From Selaginella moellendorffii (taxonomy: Eukaryota > Streptophyta > Lycopodiopsida > Selaginellales > Selaginellaceae), in the NCBI RefSeq assembly GCF_000143415.4, contig NW_003314263.1, positions 3,668,451-3,732,450 on the forward strand: a stretch of 64,000 nt of DNA, read 5' to 3'. The notes under the pieces were generated by a model. The model was given only the letters and a program-made list of their open reading frames with translations, was not told the origin of the DNA and made no database searches. The position numbers were made by a program, and so were the translations under genes. This document shows, piece by piece, positions 20,075 through 32,800 of this stretch; position 1 is the stretch's first letter; the number at the start of each line of letters is the position of its first letter.

Positions 20075-22081
20075 TCAATCGACCTTCGCGGCGCTGCTGT
20101 CGATGGCTTTGATAGCTTTGATCTTGTTGTCTCGATCGCTAGCAGCGTCCTCCTCCTCGATGATGAGACCACCTTGATCGTCGTCATAGCCATCCTCGAT
20201 TGGAGCATAGTTGAGCTTGCGAGTGGCGTAGCACCAAGCGTCGTAGCAGCCTTCCAGGTTGGGCCAGTTCGAGGAGGAGTGGACGAACTCGTTGAGCCAG
20301 AGAGCCAGGACGAGCTCTTGCTGAGCGTCGGGGAGGAGCTTGATGGTCCGCTCCAGCACTCGCTCGGCTTCGTGCTTCTCGGCGGAGGTGAACATGGTGG
20401 CGTCGATTCCGTGCGTGGAGCGGCAAAAGAGTGGCAGCCACAGGAGTAGCAGCTTGAGTGTTACTTCCGACGGTGGCTCCACTTCGGAGGCGATCAGTCC
20501 CGAGCACAAGAAAGCTGGAAAAAAAGATAGATAAAAATCTATCAGTACCTCAAGCTATGAAGAGAAAAAGCGAAAGGAAGACGTCCAAACTGCTGCTTTG
20601 TACGCTTTGATCAGCCATGCAAGGAAGTCCGGCTTATAGGACAGGCAAGAGAAAGCAAAGTAGAAAACAATGCTAGAAAACAATACAACACAAAGCTAGC
20701 CAAGAGGAAAGTTTTGACACTCCATCAGGAAAACATAAAGAAGAACACGAAAGAAGAAGATAACTGAGACAGGCAAGCGTGGCGTCTACAACTAAGCAAG
20801 AATCTAGACAACTACGACTAGAACTCTACGAAAGGTGAAAGCAAAAAGCTTCGAGACTGACCTGAGAGCTTGACAAGCAGCCTTTGAACTCTGAGATTGG
20901 CACAAACCGACTGCCCAGCGAGCCCCGCCGCCGAGCTCCAGTGCAAGATGGCCACTTCCAAACCGTTGTTCTCTTTCAGCCTCTGCGACATCCACAGCAG
21001 CTCCTGCGCAAGCTTCTCCGCCATCTCGCTGTCTTCCGCGCTTGGACACGGCGGAGGAGCCATCATCTGCATGCACTGCGACTGCATCACGCTGCCAATC
21101 CTGTTCCGCAGAGTCGCGAGCACCGGCACAAACTGGCACGAGAGCGAAGCCGCACCCATGGGCAGTCCTTTGATCATCTTCCACGGCCATCCCCACGCCT
21201 CGACCTGCTGCTGCCTGTGCAAGCCCTCGAGAGAACTCGCCAGCATGTAGACTGTTCGCAAGAAGCCGGTCTCGAGAGCCATCCTGTTCACTTCGCGCAG
21301 AGACTGGCCACCTTGCTCGACGTTGTCGTACATCATTTTATCTGCGAGTGATCGAGCGAATTCATACTTCCGGGACGATGCTGGTATGTCGTTGACAAGC
21401 TCTAGGACCTGGAAAAAAAGAACAATTAGTTCCACCCAAGAGAGAAAAAAGCTATACTAGCTTAGAAGCTCAGAACTAAAAAGAACAATCGACCCCACTT
21501 AGCACAGAACTAAAAAGAGGAATCGACAGAAACTACTAAACCACTACAAACACTAAAAAACTCTCTACAAGCTCAAAGTAAGATGCCAAACGCATTAGAA
21601 AAGAAATTTCGCTCAAACTAGAACTAGTTTGGAACGACCAAGAACACTAAAAAAATTCTCCAGAGAAACGACCAAAAATTGAGCTCTGATTCTAGTATCA
21701 AACAAGGATTTCCCGCTATAGAGCCTAGAGAACCGAGAAACTGACCTGGGAGAGCGCGCGGCCGATGGCACACTTGGCCAGGCCGCCTGCCTGGCCGGAC
21801 CACACAGTCCGCCGATTCGATCCATCCTCGTCCTCGGCCGAAACAGGAAAAATACTGCCCGTTGTCTTGCTCACGCTATCGATCACGCCAAGAATCCCTG
21901 CTGTCGGCAAATGCTGCGGCAAGAAGACAAGCAGCGCCCTCGCGATCCATGCCGCAACCCACAGCACGATCATCGCCATGAACCGGAGCTGTTCCCACAG
22001 CCCCCATTTGCTATTGCCGCGCTCCCATTCCACCAGCGCGCCTTTCACCAGCGCGTTCTTCACAGCGACCTGGGAAGCCAT
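20075..22081 (-). CDS. Conserved plant protein of unknown function, one membrane segment, 440 residues
   Basis: Three exons join in frame: 22081-21746, 21408-20862 and 20514-20075 (1323 bases). The start MASQVAVKNALVKGALVEWE is chosen over an in-frame ATG 36 codons upstream, because the extension is Arg/Ser-rich and looks like leader. A strongly hydrophobic segment (LRFMAMIVLWVAAWIARALLVF) lies at about residues 28-50. Next come a Ser/Asp-rich linker, a helical region with repeated Leu and Met, a stretch PPPCPSAEDSEMAEKLAQEL, then a C-terminal helical block with SSSNWPNLEGCYDAWCYATR and an acidic tail (YDDDQGG, EEEDAASD). I do not recognise the family. The even codon frame across two introns and the clean splice sites show a real gene. 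It is probably membrane-anchored with a cytosolic C-terminus. Confidence 0.85.
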
Positions 22082-22483
22082 CGCCGCCGCCCGGGATTCC
22101 GAGATCGAGCAAGAAAAAGACCCGCGATCCCGGCCGAAATATTTCTCGCGGAGATGAGAGCCGCGGCGATCGGAGAGAGAGATTTTCAATCCATGCAGAG
22201 AGGATCGAGAAGAGTGGAGGAGTGAGAATCAATCTCGCATGCTCGCCGCGCTCGCCACACGCATCGATGGACCCCAAAAACCCCTGAGCAACGCCGGCCG
22301 TTGATTAATACGCGCCACTAGATTCCCGGAAAATATTCCAAGATTCGAGTCATAGGTGAGCCGTTCAATTCCGGCCCACCGCAAAGATTCCATTGTAATT
22401 TTTCCTTTACACATTCTCTATACACACTTTCGTCTCGTTTGGAGAGAGCGCAAAATTTTGCAAAACTGTCGCGCGTTGTCAGG

Positions 22484-24625
22484 TCAGTCTTCCTTGATCT
22501 AAGCCAAGAAAAAAAAAGAGAGAAAAAAAAGGAGAGTGAGAAGAATCCACGAAGACGAAGAAGAATGAGATTTTCTAAGCTAGCTCGCGATAGAAAGAAA
22601 GAACTTGCCTGGTTGCTCGGAGTGCTGCTACTGCCGAGACTGCTACTGCTGCCACTGCCGGTCGTGATTGCCTTGGATTTGGATTTGGCATTACTGGAGT
22701 TTGGATGGAAACGCTGCCAAGTATCGGTCAGCAGGCGCCTTCCAGATTCTACCACCACAATCAATCGAACCAAAAACGCCACTATGTTGTTGTAGATGCT
22801 GGAAGAAATTAACACTCGTATCAGAAAGTAGTTGCCCAAACTTTCTACCTCAAGCGATGGCGGTTGAGCGCAGTAAAGAATGCGACCAGACCATTGAGTA
22901 TGTATCTTACAGCTCGAAACACCTATATAAAAGACGAAGTTGGAAGTGAAAACTCTGGTGGAAAAGGAAATACAAAAGAGTACCTTTGAGAAGAGATCAT
23001 CCCAGAGGATCCTCCACATCGATGGTGTCCGAGAGGTTTGCACTGCGGAACTCGCTGTCCATAGCTGAAACGATTGGCTTGTGGCTGTCCAGGACTGCTT
23101 CAATAAATTCAGGACCTCCTGCGCAAAGGAAGTCCATATCGCTGCAGCATACTGCCGAGCATAATCTCCAAGAACAAGAACCACGCGAAAAGCCGGTAGC
23201 ACAGGCCCCATAATCGAAGACACTGCAGTAACAAGCACCGATGAGTGTTAGTTGCATAACAAAACAAGCACCATTAAGCTTAAGTCGCTCACCTAAGTTC
23301 GTCACTGTTGTCAGCAGCACCCAGAACGGCCAAGTCACAAAACTTAAGGCGTAAGAAACCGCACACAGCGTGGACGCGAAGAAGCTTTCCAAAACGAGTT
23401 GGAGAGATTGCGTCCCTTGAACAAAAGTCGCCCAAAACGGAAGGAAGAAACTCCACAAGAGCTGCAGCGGCTCCATGACGGGTTTCATGACAAGCGAGGC
23501 GAGCTGACGCACCGACTTGACGATGAGAAACACCCACGCAAAAGCCTTCTCGTAGTTCTGTAGAACCAGCATCGTCCCCAGGTACTTTAGCCGAGAAACC
23601 ATCTCCCAGGACTCTATCCATTCGAACAGTGGCCCCAGCATATGACTCGCCGTTGCTTTCAGGACGGGGACGTTCTTGTACAGGTCGTAGAAGCCGATCA
23701 TGACCGTCACCACCGAAATCAAAAAGTAGATGGTCCTGGCGAGAGGTCGCATCCACGGCCGATATATGTTGCAGAACACTGGATACGACTGCATGAAAAT
23801 GACCCAGGGGAAAAGCCCCGACTCGAGCATCTTCAGCAGACGTTGGTCCGACGTGATTATGTCTCTGAGCTCGAACGGCAGTAGGGGGTCCGAAAATCTG
23901 AACACTACCAGCGCGTCCTTGTAAATGTGAGCCACTGGAACCTCTGGCGAATGTTTTGTGGCTTCGTCTCGACTGCTGCGCAGCTTTCGTCGAGAACAGA
24001 ACACTGGCGACTGAGTGGATTCATCTGACGGGGAGTATGGGCTGCACGGAAGATCTGTTTCGAGAGCTAAGTCCATTATGTCCTTCTCGGCGTCAGTGAC
24101 CACGCTCTCGGACTCGGGTGGCCAGACCTGTCGTACGGGACTGAAAAATCCGCCATCCGCTGCGTATCTATCAACACCATCTTCGTCTACGCATTGTCTC
24201 TTGCACCTATCGGCGTCCACAAAAATATCGGCCTGGCATCTTCCCCGTTTACCACTCTGCTTGCTTCCCAGACCGCAGTGCGACCCGTAAAAATCTAACG
24301 CGTGCTCGAGACAGTCGAATTCTCTCTTTCGCATTTGCTTCACTTCCAACGAGAGACAAGTATCTGTCTGTTTGAAAACCTTTAGTACGTGATCAAAAGA
24401 AGAAAACGAAGAACAACTTACCTGGAGCTCGTTTGTGTAGTTCATGCCTCGGACGTCAGCCCAAGAAACCTCGAAACCCACGCAACCGTGGAACTGCGGG
24501 CAGAGAATTCCCGAGTGAACCAGGCTCTTGTAGTGTCGCCGGATGATCCCATAGATCGAGTCCCAGTTGTAGAGGTGTAAGTGTTTGAGCCCAACGTTGA
24601 TGGAGTCACCACCACTTCCTCCCAT
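22484..24625 (-). CDS. Conserved plant multi-pass membrane protein of unknown function, about 598 residues
   Basis: Exons: 24625-24422, 24367-23293, 23222-22984, 22922-22849, 22798-22609 and 22498-22484. The 54-base first intron is itself open, which makes an unspliced reading look continuous. The N-terminus (SINVGLKHLHLYNW, then YGIIRRHYKSLVHSG) is soluble. A Ser-rich middle of about 150 residues carries basic and acidic clusters. From about residue 240 several hydrophobic helices follow (PWMRPLARTIYFLISVVTVM, ALSFVTWPFWVLLTTV, NNIVAFLVRLIVVV). The last intron would be of GC-AG type (CAG then GCAAGT) and gives the ending Gln-Ile-Lys-Glu-Asp. Without that splice the frame runs on to 22318 through low-complexity Phe/Leu text, which I think is intron and UTR. 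The family is not recognised. The C-terminal limit is the weak point. Confidence 0.8.
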
Positions 24626-25429
24626 CTCCAGCTTATCACTCCTGCTACTCAAACGCTGGTTTGCGAAAGGTGACACTCTCGACTGTGGAGAGAACCAAAG
24701 TAGTTCTTCGTCAGCTCCAACGAGAAAGAGAAGAAAAAGAATCACAGACCTTCGCCACCACGAATGGCCAAAATTCTGTCGGTCTCAAGCCTAGAGATTT
24801 GCTCACACTCCATGGTCCATTGTCCACCAAGAACACTAGGCTCGCATTATCGCAGGGCATGAAGAGGAAGAGCTCCGATCGATAAGACTGGATATCCCTG
24901 TCACAGCAAACGATGCGACTCCGTAATGCCGGTGGAATTCCCCAAGAACTTACCCGATCTGGAGAGAAACGAGGAGATAGAGATGGTGATGCTCCGGGAC
25001 GCCGCCGGCGTCACACTGCCGCTCCCGCCGCGCCATGGAGCCGCTAAAACCCTAAGATCCCGCGGCAAGATCATCGATCAGCCTGGAATTCAAGCGTCAT
25101 TGCCCCGCGGCTGGCAGCTCCGGAGCTCCAGAGCGCCCGGCGATGAGTAGCGCCACTCGAGCGCCTTGTCTCTCGGAGAGCTCATTCTCCTACGTGTGCC
25201 TGACAAGAATTCCGCGGGCTCGACGAACCAGATGCGTCCACGTCGGAGTCCAACGTGTACTTGCCAGCTCGGAGCCACGTTTACAATATAATATAAAGGA
25301 GGGCCCTCCTTTAAGGTACAAAGGACCGCCTTAAACATCTAACGGTGCCGATTAGATTATACTACAAAAGCCCTAAAAAGAATTGCCACGTCACCATGTG
25401 AGAAGTAGGGTTTTTTTCATACGGGAGCG
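24626..25429. promoter_or_regulatory. Divergent promoter region between two plant genes
   Basis: The region separates the start codons of the minus-strand membrane protein (24625) and the plus-strand SCY1-like gene (25430). It contains a telo-box-like AAAACCCTAAG near 25046 and related CCCTAAAA near 25372, motifs often found near transcription starts of plant housekeeping genes (established). A plus-strand open frame of 74 codons at 24926-25150 is Arg/Pro-rich with no recognised product. I treat it as leader sequence. Confidence 0.5.
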
Positions 25430-28400
25430 ATGCTCAAGTTCCTCAAGGGCGTGGTTGGATCTGCCGCTGGCGGGATCAAGGATCTCCCATACAGCATCGG
25501 TGATCCCTACGCCGCGAGCTGGGGATCATGGACGCATTGCCAGGGAACATCCAAGGTGCGCTCCCTGCTGCTAGATTCTTGAATGTAGATCTGGAAATAT
25601 TTCGCAGGAGGACAATTCCCCCGTGTCGATCTTCTCTTTCACGGCCTCTGGCGCTCAGGATGGTCGGCTAGCGCCAGCGCGCAATGGTGTCAAGCGCCTT
25701 AGAACGGTAGCGTGGAGAATTTCGTTCTTTTTGGTTGGAGACAGATTTGGTGCTTCCAGGTGCGGCATCCAAATGTTCTATCCTTCCTCCATAGCACCGA
25801 AGTGGAAGGAATGGAAGGGAAGATCACGATTTACGTTGTGACTGAGCCCGTGATGCCTCTAGCGGAGAAAATCAAGGATATGGGCTTGATAGACACTCAA
25901 AGGTGAGTAATGGTATCCCTCTTGCGTTTTTCTTTTCACGAAGAGCTTCTTGGTTGTTTACAGGGATGAGTATTTCGCCTGGGGATTGCATCAAGTTTCC
26001 AAGGCCGTGAGCTTCCTCAACAATGACTGCAAATTGGTAAGCTCTTTGTACTGTTCTTCCAAGAGTTTTGTTTGAGTTTTGTCTTCCAGGTACATGGAAA
26101 TGTATGTTTATCTGCCGTTGTGGTTACTCCCGCACTGGATTGGAAGCTTCATGCCTTCGACGTGCTTGCGGAGTTTGATGGTGCGAATCCGGAGGCATCT
26201 GGACCCATGCTGGTAAGTAGTGCCTTGTATTTCTCCCTGATGTAGTTTTGATGGGGTACTTCCTCGTGTGAGCAGCAATATGAATGGTTAGTGGGGAGCC
26301 AGTACAAGTCTTTAGAATTTGCCAAAGCCGACTGGGCGTTAATTCGCAAATCTCCTCAATATGCGCTGGATGCGTGGGGTCTAGGTGGGCGTTTCGACTT
26401 CATTTGTTTTCGAGAAGTGATGCAAGGTTGCTGTAGGATGCTTGATATACGAGCTATTCTCGAACACAAATCTGGCAAAAACGGAGGACTTACGAAACAC
26501 AGCACCAATTCCCAAGGTTTTGTGGCGGCCGGAGTGATAGTAGAGTATTAACATTACGTTGCAGAATTTGTTGCCCGATTATCAAAGGTTGCTGAGCTCT
26601 CAGCCCTCACGGAGACTAAATCCTTCGAAGTTGATAGAAAACAGCGGTAATATTGTCCAGCACTATTTTATATTTACTCGTTTTGATGCGCAGATTTCTT
26701 TCAAAATAAACTTGTGGAAACAATCCAGTTCATGGAGGTCCTGAACCTGAAGGATAGTGTTGAAAAAGACTCGTTTTTTAGAAAGCTGTCAACTCTTGTG
26801 GAACAGCTTCCTCGGCAAATAGTTTTGAAAAAGGTACGGCATTTCCCAGCTAGTGCTGGACTCATTTTTTTCACGACCAGATTCTTCCAATGGTGGCTTC
26901 AGCTCTGGAGTTTGGGTCCGCAGCAGCTCCTGCGTTAACTCCGTTTTTGAAAATGGGGGCCTGGCTGTCACAAGACGAACTAACATCCAAGGTCATAGAC
27001 CATACGTATGTGCTCGTACTGCATTTTCTTTTATTTCTTTAAAGTTTTGGATTGGCAACACTGCACCGTCGTTCTGCATTTTCTCCTTATTTGTAAAGCG
27101 CCTGACTCTCTTTATTCACAGGTTGTGCCGACTATTGTAAAACTTTTTGCGTCGACCGACCGTGCTATTCGAGCAAGTTTATTGCAAAACATTGATCAGT
27201 ATGGAAATGCTTTTCCATCTCAACTCTTGGATGAGCAAGTTGAGTTCTGTAGTCACTCGAATCTAAAAACTAAAAATGCCTGCACAGGTTTTTCCGCATT
27301 TGGCGACTGGTTTTTCGGACACTTCTGCCTTGCTACGAGAGCTAACGTTGAAGTCAATGCTCATTCTTGCACCAAAGGTTTTTTTAAAAAATTTTTTCCA
27401 TGTCAAAGGCCATTATAACCTTCATTCTGAAAGCAGTTGTCTCAAAGAACCATTACGGGATCTCTGTTGAAACACTTATCGAAATTGCAGGTTCCTTTTT
27501 CTCTTCTTTTTTCTTATAGTCTGATTCTTATATGACGCATTTCAGGTTGACGAAGAACCTGCGATACGAACGAACACTACAATTTTACTGGGAAACATTG
27601 CCGGCCTTCTTAACGACTCTGTAAGCTCTTCCTTTTGTATTTTCTTCCATTCAAGTTAGATATTTCATGTAGACAAGAAAAAGAGTCTTGATCAACGCGT
27701 TCACGGTGAGGGCTCTAAGGGATGGATTTGCTCCTGCAAGGGGTGCTGGTATGCATTTGAGCTCTTTGAGCTCTTTCCTTCTTTAATCAATGTGTTACTG
27801 ATTTGTTCATTTGATAAGGTATTATGGCCCTCACAGCCACAAGCCAATACTACGATGTGGTAGAGATTGCTACTCGGGTGCTACCCAGCCTTGTTAATTT
27901 GACAATCGATGCTGACAGGTTTCAAAAAGTTTTTCATCTTTTATTCTAGTTGCCTCACTATTTGTCAATAATGTCCAGTGACGTGAGGACTAAAGCCTTT
28001 GAAGCTACTGAAACATTCTTGCAGCTTGTCCGGAAGCATCACAACAAGGTAAGCATTCTCCACATCGAAAATTGATTAAAAAATCATCACTTACCAGCAG
28101 CTCGAGGATGGAGTGAGTCCCAGTGATAACGCTAGTATTCTCCCTGTCGCAACGTCAGGTCTTCTCGGGTACGTCCTTGTAATGCTTATTACTTTTGATA
28201 GCTGACTATCTCTTGTCGTCTAAAGCTGGGCTGTGAGCTCTCTCAAGACCAAGGCTCCCGATCTACCGAGCCAAACATCCGGCACTCTTTCAACCGTGTC
28301 CTCGGAACCTATCGCCGCCACTGCTGCCGCTGCTCCATCCGTGGAGCATCACCAGCCAGCACGCCAGCCCAGCACTTCCTTGAGCGAAGATTTCTTCGAC

Positions 28401-28890
28401 AGCGTAGCCGACGACCAAAGAGCGGACGACGAACGAGATGGATGGGACGACATGGAAGACTCGGCAGCTGCCACAGCAACTCCATCACTGTCGAGAATAC
28501 AAGCTGCGCAACAGCGTCCCATTGCATCGGCACCTCTCCCGTCCCATGCGAACACAAACGGCCCCGAGCAAATAACCACTGGTAAGAGAGTCTCCAACTC
28601 TTTCCTCCGCTGCGTTTCTCATTTCTCCTCTTTGCTTCGCAGGAGCAACGGTTGCTAGACAAGCAAGCAAAACGCAAGTGAGCGATGACGAGGATCCGTG
28701 GGCCGAGATCGCTGCGCCACCTCCATCGACGAAACCACGGGCAGTTGTTTCAACTCAGTCGAGAGTAAGGCAGGGACAGCACGTATCTTTGGGGGCCATG
28801 GGCTTGGGCGGTGCTGGACGAGGCCGAGGACGAAGCTCAGCAGCGCCCATGAAGCTTGGCGCTCAACGCGTCACAAAACCTCCTCCATAG
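25430..28890 (+). CDS. SCY1-like pseudokinase (SCYL1-type), 779 residues, 20 exons
   Basis: Exons start/end: 25430-25555, 25608-25706, 25760-25902, 25964-26036, 26090-26212, 26276-26384, 26437-26516, 26565-26646, 26694-26833, 26881-26991, 27122-27238, 27288-27377, 27437-27490, 27546-27620, 27673-27748, 27819-27918, 27979-28048, 28101-28168, 28226-28581, 28643-28890. All phases fit (2340 bases). The start [20 protein letters not shown] and [19 protein letters not shown] are typical of plant SCYL1 proteins. The kinase-like domain lacks the catalytic HRD (VHGNVC instead) and DFG (AFD), so it is a pseudokinase. A HEAT-repeat region follows ([35 protein letters not shown]), then a low-complexity tail with [25 protein letters not shown] and a GRGRGR patch. 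In animals the family works in Golgi/COPI traffic. The plant role is inferred to be similar. Confidence 0.93.
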
Positions 28891-29027
28891 TGACAAGAGC
28901 GCTGGAGTTTTATTCTTTGTACTATAAGAAAGATAAAGATTTTTTCCAAGTGTATGAACATCGTGAAAAAGAAATAATTTCAGTAAGATGCTTTTTAGAT
29001 TCGTCCAGATAACTTTAAACTTTTTGG

Positions 29028-29849
29028 ATGAGGGGTTTCTTGACAAGGTCAATACAACAAAAGCATTGGCTAGACCGTCAGCTCATTTGGAGGGCACAGT
29101 GTGGAGGCATGGACGGGTAAGCTAAGCTCAAGCGCCATATTTTTGCTAGTCAGTCATGGGTTCTTCCTTGTCGAGGTTTGGGATCGACCCAACCCAAGAA
29201 AAGAAATCTCTTCGATCTAAAAGCTTTCTTTTGGTTTTCTGTGTGTGATCAGCCAACACAGCGTTAAGACTGTCTCTGCGCAGGAAGCCCAGGCGCTGAT
29301 GAAAGATGAGGGCTATGGATACTTGGATGTGAGGTATAATTGTGTTCTAAACTTTGATCCTAGCGGAAGTTTCGTGTTTCTGCTTTTGATCTCTCCAACT
29401 TATCAGGACTGTTGAGGAGTTTTCTGCTGGACATGTGGAGAACGCTGTGAACATCCCATACAAGATCAAGAGCGGCTTTGGTATGTCTGGCTTTAAATTT
29501 TTACTTACTGAGAAGTGGCTGTTTTTCCAGGCATGGCTTCAAACCCAAAGTTTGTGGAAGAAGTTTCAGCCAAGTTTCCAAAAGACACAAAGCTTGTAAT
29601 TGTAAGGAAGAACTCCTTTTCTTTTCTTTTTTCCTGGCTGCCTGTGAATCTTAACTTCTGTTTCTCAGGCTTGTCAGGGTGGCATGCGATCTGCAGCAGC
29701 TGCTAAAGAACTCAAAGCCTTGGTAAATTAAATTCACTTTCTGTGCTCTCTTCTTACATTCTTTTTCTTGGCAGGAATTTGCCAACCTTGTGGACATGGC
29801 TCCTGGATTTGGAGGCTGGGCTCGCTTGGGCTTACCTTCTACAAAGTGA
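29028..29849 (+). CDS. Single-domain rhodanese/sulfurtransferase, 144 residues, 6 exons
   Basis: Exons 29028-29116, 29262-29333, 29407-29480, 29531-29601, 29669-29722 and 29775-29849 join in frame (435 bases). The rhodanese fold is clear: VSAQEAQALMKDEGYGYLDVR, TVEEFSAGHVENAVNIPY, then ACQGGMRSAAAAKELKAL with the active-site Cys in CQGGMR, and a closing DMAPGFGGWARLGLP. Length and order match plant small sulfurtransferases related to senescence-associated proteins. The first 30 residues are basic and rich in Arg, Gln and Trp and could be an organelle-targeting peptide; an internal ATG near the end of exon 1 would give a cytosolic form. The reaction is transfer of sulfane sulphur to a thiophilic acceptor. 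The gene lies only 137 bases after the SCY1-like gene. Confidence 0.88.
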
Positions 29850-32800
29850 CACATGAAAAATAGTTGCTCTCTTAAATAATTCTACATCTCGTAGGAATTA
29901 ATTTACTTGTCTGTTTCAAACAATAATTCTACATCTCGTAGAACGTTATTATCTGTTTTATATAAAATATGCACTGATGTCCATAGATTTAAAGAGGTGA
30001 CGGCATGGTGTTCCTAGACACATTGTCTTAGCCAGACATGGTCAGAGTTCCTAAACACATTGTCTTATTCAAATAAAGTTAGAAGGTTGCAAAGGCTTTA
30101 TTCACTTCGAAATTCTATGCATTTCCAGAGGAGGGAAGTGCATTTTCTTTGGAGATGTGCCCCTTTCAATCCTGATCCATATAAAGGATTTGCCAGGGTG
30201 AGAGGATTGAGTGGGAGCATTTAGAAATCAGCACCTCACTCTGTTTGGAGGCCTTTCTTTTGGTTGCTCCAAAATTTAAGGGTTCCATGATCACATGTGT
30301 GACACTGCTTAAGCATTCCATGTTAGGAGTTTGCATTTGTAGAGCCCAGAGTCCCAGTCTGATAAGAGACGAGAATATTATACTCTTAGAATAGAATGAA
30401 TTATTTGTGATTATTTTGCTACTAGAGAGTGCCTAAAACTAATTTATATAGTAGCTGATAAGTGGTTTTTCTTTCTTTGTTATATTTCTTATAAATATGT
30501 GAGTGCACATATTTGATTAGCCTAAAACCCTAGCTTATATACAAGAGAATAATAGTCATAATATATATTGAACTTCACATCATAGAAGGCAATTAGGGTT
30601 TTTTATATTAATAGGCTTGGATTTAGAAGAACATGCAAAGAAGATTGCATATGTATAATTTTTGGAGGATTGACTTATTGAATGTTGTATTAAACCTTTT
30701 AAAATATATGGTTCAACTTGCCAGAACACTTGATACAATCCCTTCTATTGGGCAAGAAACCCTTTACAAAAATTATATACTATAAAATTAAATTAATACC
30801 AAATCATCCACTTTGGATGATATTGTACTAACTCTTACTTAATCTTACTTAGCTTTAGCTATTCACTATATGAGCAATAGGGTGTTAACCATCTCTTCAT
30901 AAATTTCTAAACTCTCTCTTTCAATCCCTCTTTCTAGATTATACTAGACTTAAGGTTTAATTACATTCCTTAGAAACACAAGCAACCAAGTACACCAAGC
31001 CTTCAAAGTTTTTAATATTTCTTGATATAACAAGACTTGTTTATGGATACTTTAAATCCTAAACCTTGGGTATATCTCTTAGTTTGAAACCTCAGAGGGG
31101 AACATTATGGCATAATAGTTTAATATAGGTATTGTAACTTCCAAATTCCATTTCAAAAGGAAGGCCTAAACCCCTAATGAAGGGATGAAAATTGGCACCA
31201 CTCCACTTGAGTTGGGAACATTATAATTAGTTTCACTTTTAGGAATTTTGGGAATGGGAGTTACTTTTAAACACTTCCTTAAAAAGCTTATTTAGCACCT
31301 TTTATGTCCCACCCAAGGCTACTAACCTTAAGTCCCATCTTTAACATGGTGTAGAAACTCCACTAGAGAGTTCTTTTAAAATTGAATCCTTAACCTCATT
31401 TTCCATATTATAATCTCGGTGTATATAAGCAAAGCATAGTTCCAATAGAGATTAAAACTTTATATTGATAGTGTACTTCTGAGGATAAATAATGATATTA
31501 GATTGAAAACCAACTTTACATGAATTATAATTATGTAAACCACTTTCATGAGCTTGTGGTCACTCTCAAACTTATACAATGGATGTAACATTTGTGATTC
31601 TAGAAAAAAAAAAAAAACATTTAGTCTAATTAGAGGTTTTTTAATTGAATGTGTCAACCCTTTTTCCTTATATTAGCTCCATTCTTTCATCAAAGGTCTC
31701 CAAATCTAAACTTTCACTTCGACTACTATCATGTAGCACTTTTTTAATCTACTTTAGAACTTAGGGATTTGTGTCTCACATTCATCTCATTATACTCATG
31801 CTTTTAAATTGGTTGTGAATTTCCATTGATGATATCCTTTTAAGTGTGATTTTACACCACTTTAGTTGCTATTTGGTGCTTAATATCAAAACCATAAAAT
31901 GATATCATGTATTTACCATCTTTTTATATTTATTGAGTATATTTACCATTACTGACTATGGTGGGAATCGAACTCGAAACTTTTTCTTATACAATTTGAA
32001 TTCAAAACTTGCTATATGTGTGGATAGCATATAATATTAGTATAGACCTATACCCAAATTAATTTTTCTTTTTATCATAAATTCAACTTTTCTTCTCCAT
32101 TATTTTAGTATTTCATTAGTACTCCCCTTCTCTCAGCAATGAGCTCTTGACACCATACAAATATGCAATGGACTAAGGTGGTTTATTCCACTTACGAGTA
32201 TACAAACTTTATAAATATATCTATCTATTTTATTAACTAAAGCTAGATTTTATTTATAAAATCCCCCTAAATCTAGATTCATTCTTCTAAATATCAGTAG
32301 ATTAGTATGTAATGTAACTTCTCCACCTATGATGAAATGACAAGAAAGAGAAAATGCAATTAAAATTTCCTTTAACTCTAGATGAAATTTGTCATTTAGG
32401 ATCAAATATAAAGCTTATAGCAACAAAGTGCAAAAACTATTTAAAAAATAAGAATTTCAAATGAAAAATAAAAACAAGTAAACCATAGATTGATAGGCTA
32501 AAATATTAAAGATCAAGTCATAAAAGGATTTTTTTTTAATGGTATATAATGCTACCACTATCACCATTTGATGCTTAGCCATCATCTCATCATCCTTCAC
32601 CAATATAATGAAATAATACTAAACTTTATTTAGCTTTATTTTATATGTTAATTCTAGTGTTGGATATTGATGCTCTAGGGCTATTTTAATGTTGGTCTTC
32701 TTATGTTTCTTCACTCCTTAGTTGTATATTTGGGAGGTCTCCCAAATATGTCTCTTTGTTCAGTGGCATAAGGTTTTAAAACTTAGATTCCACTCAAATG

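Noticed and set aside
22318-22608. C-terminal extension of the membrane protein at 22484-24625
   Set aside because: The added text is Phe/Leu/Ser-rich and matches a polypyrimidine intron end. A GC-AG splice gives a short clean ending. Kept as an alternative only.
24926-25150. Small 74-codon gene in the divergent promoter
   Set aside because: Arg/Pro-rich, no recognised relative, lies between two start codons. More likely leader sequence.
28837-29052. Minus-strand open frame between the SCY1-like and rhodanese genes
   Set aside because: It overlaps the last SCY1-like exon and the UTR, and has no recognisable content.
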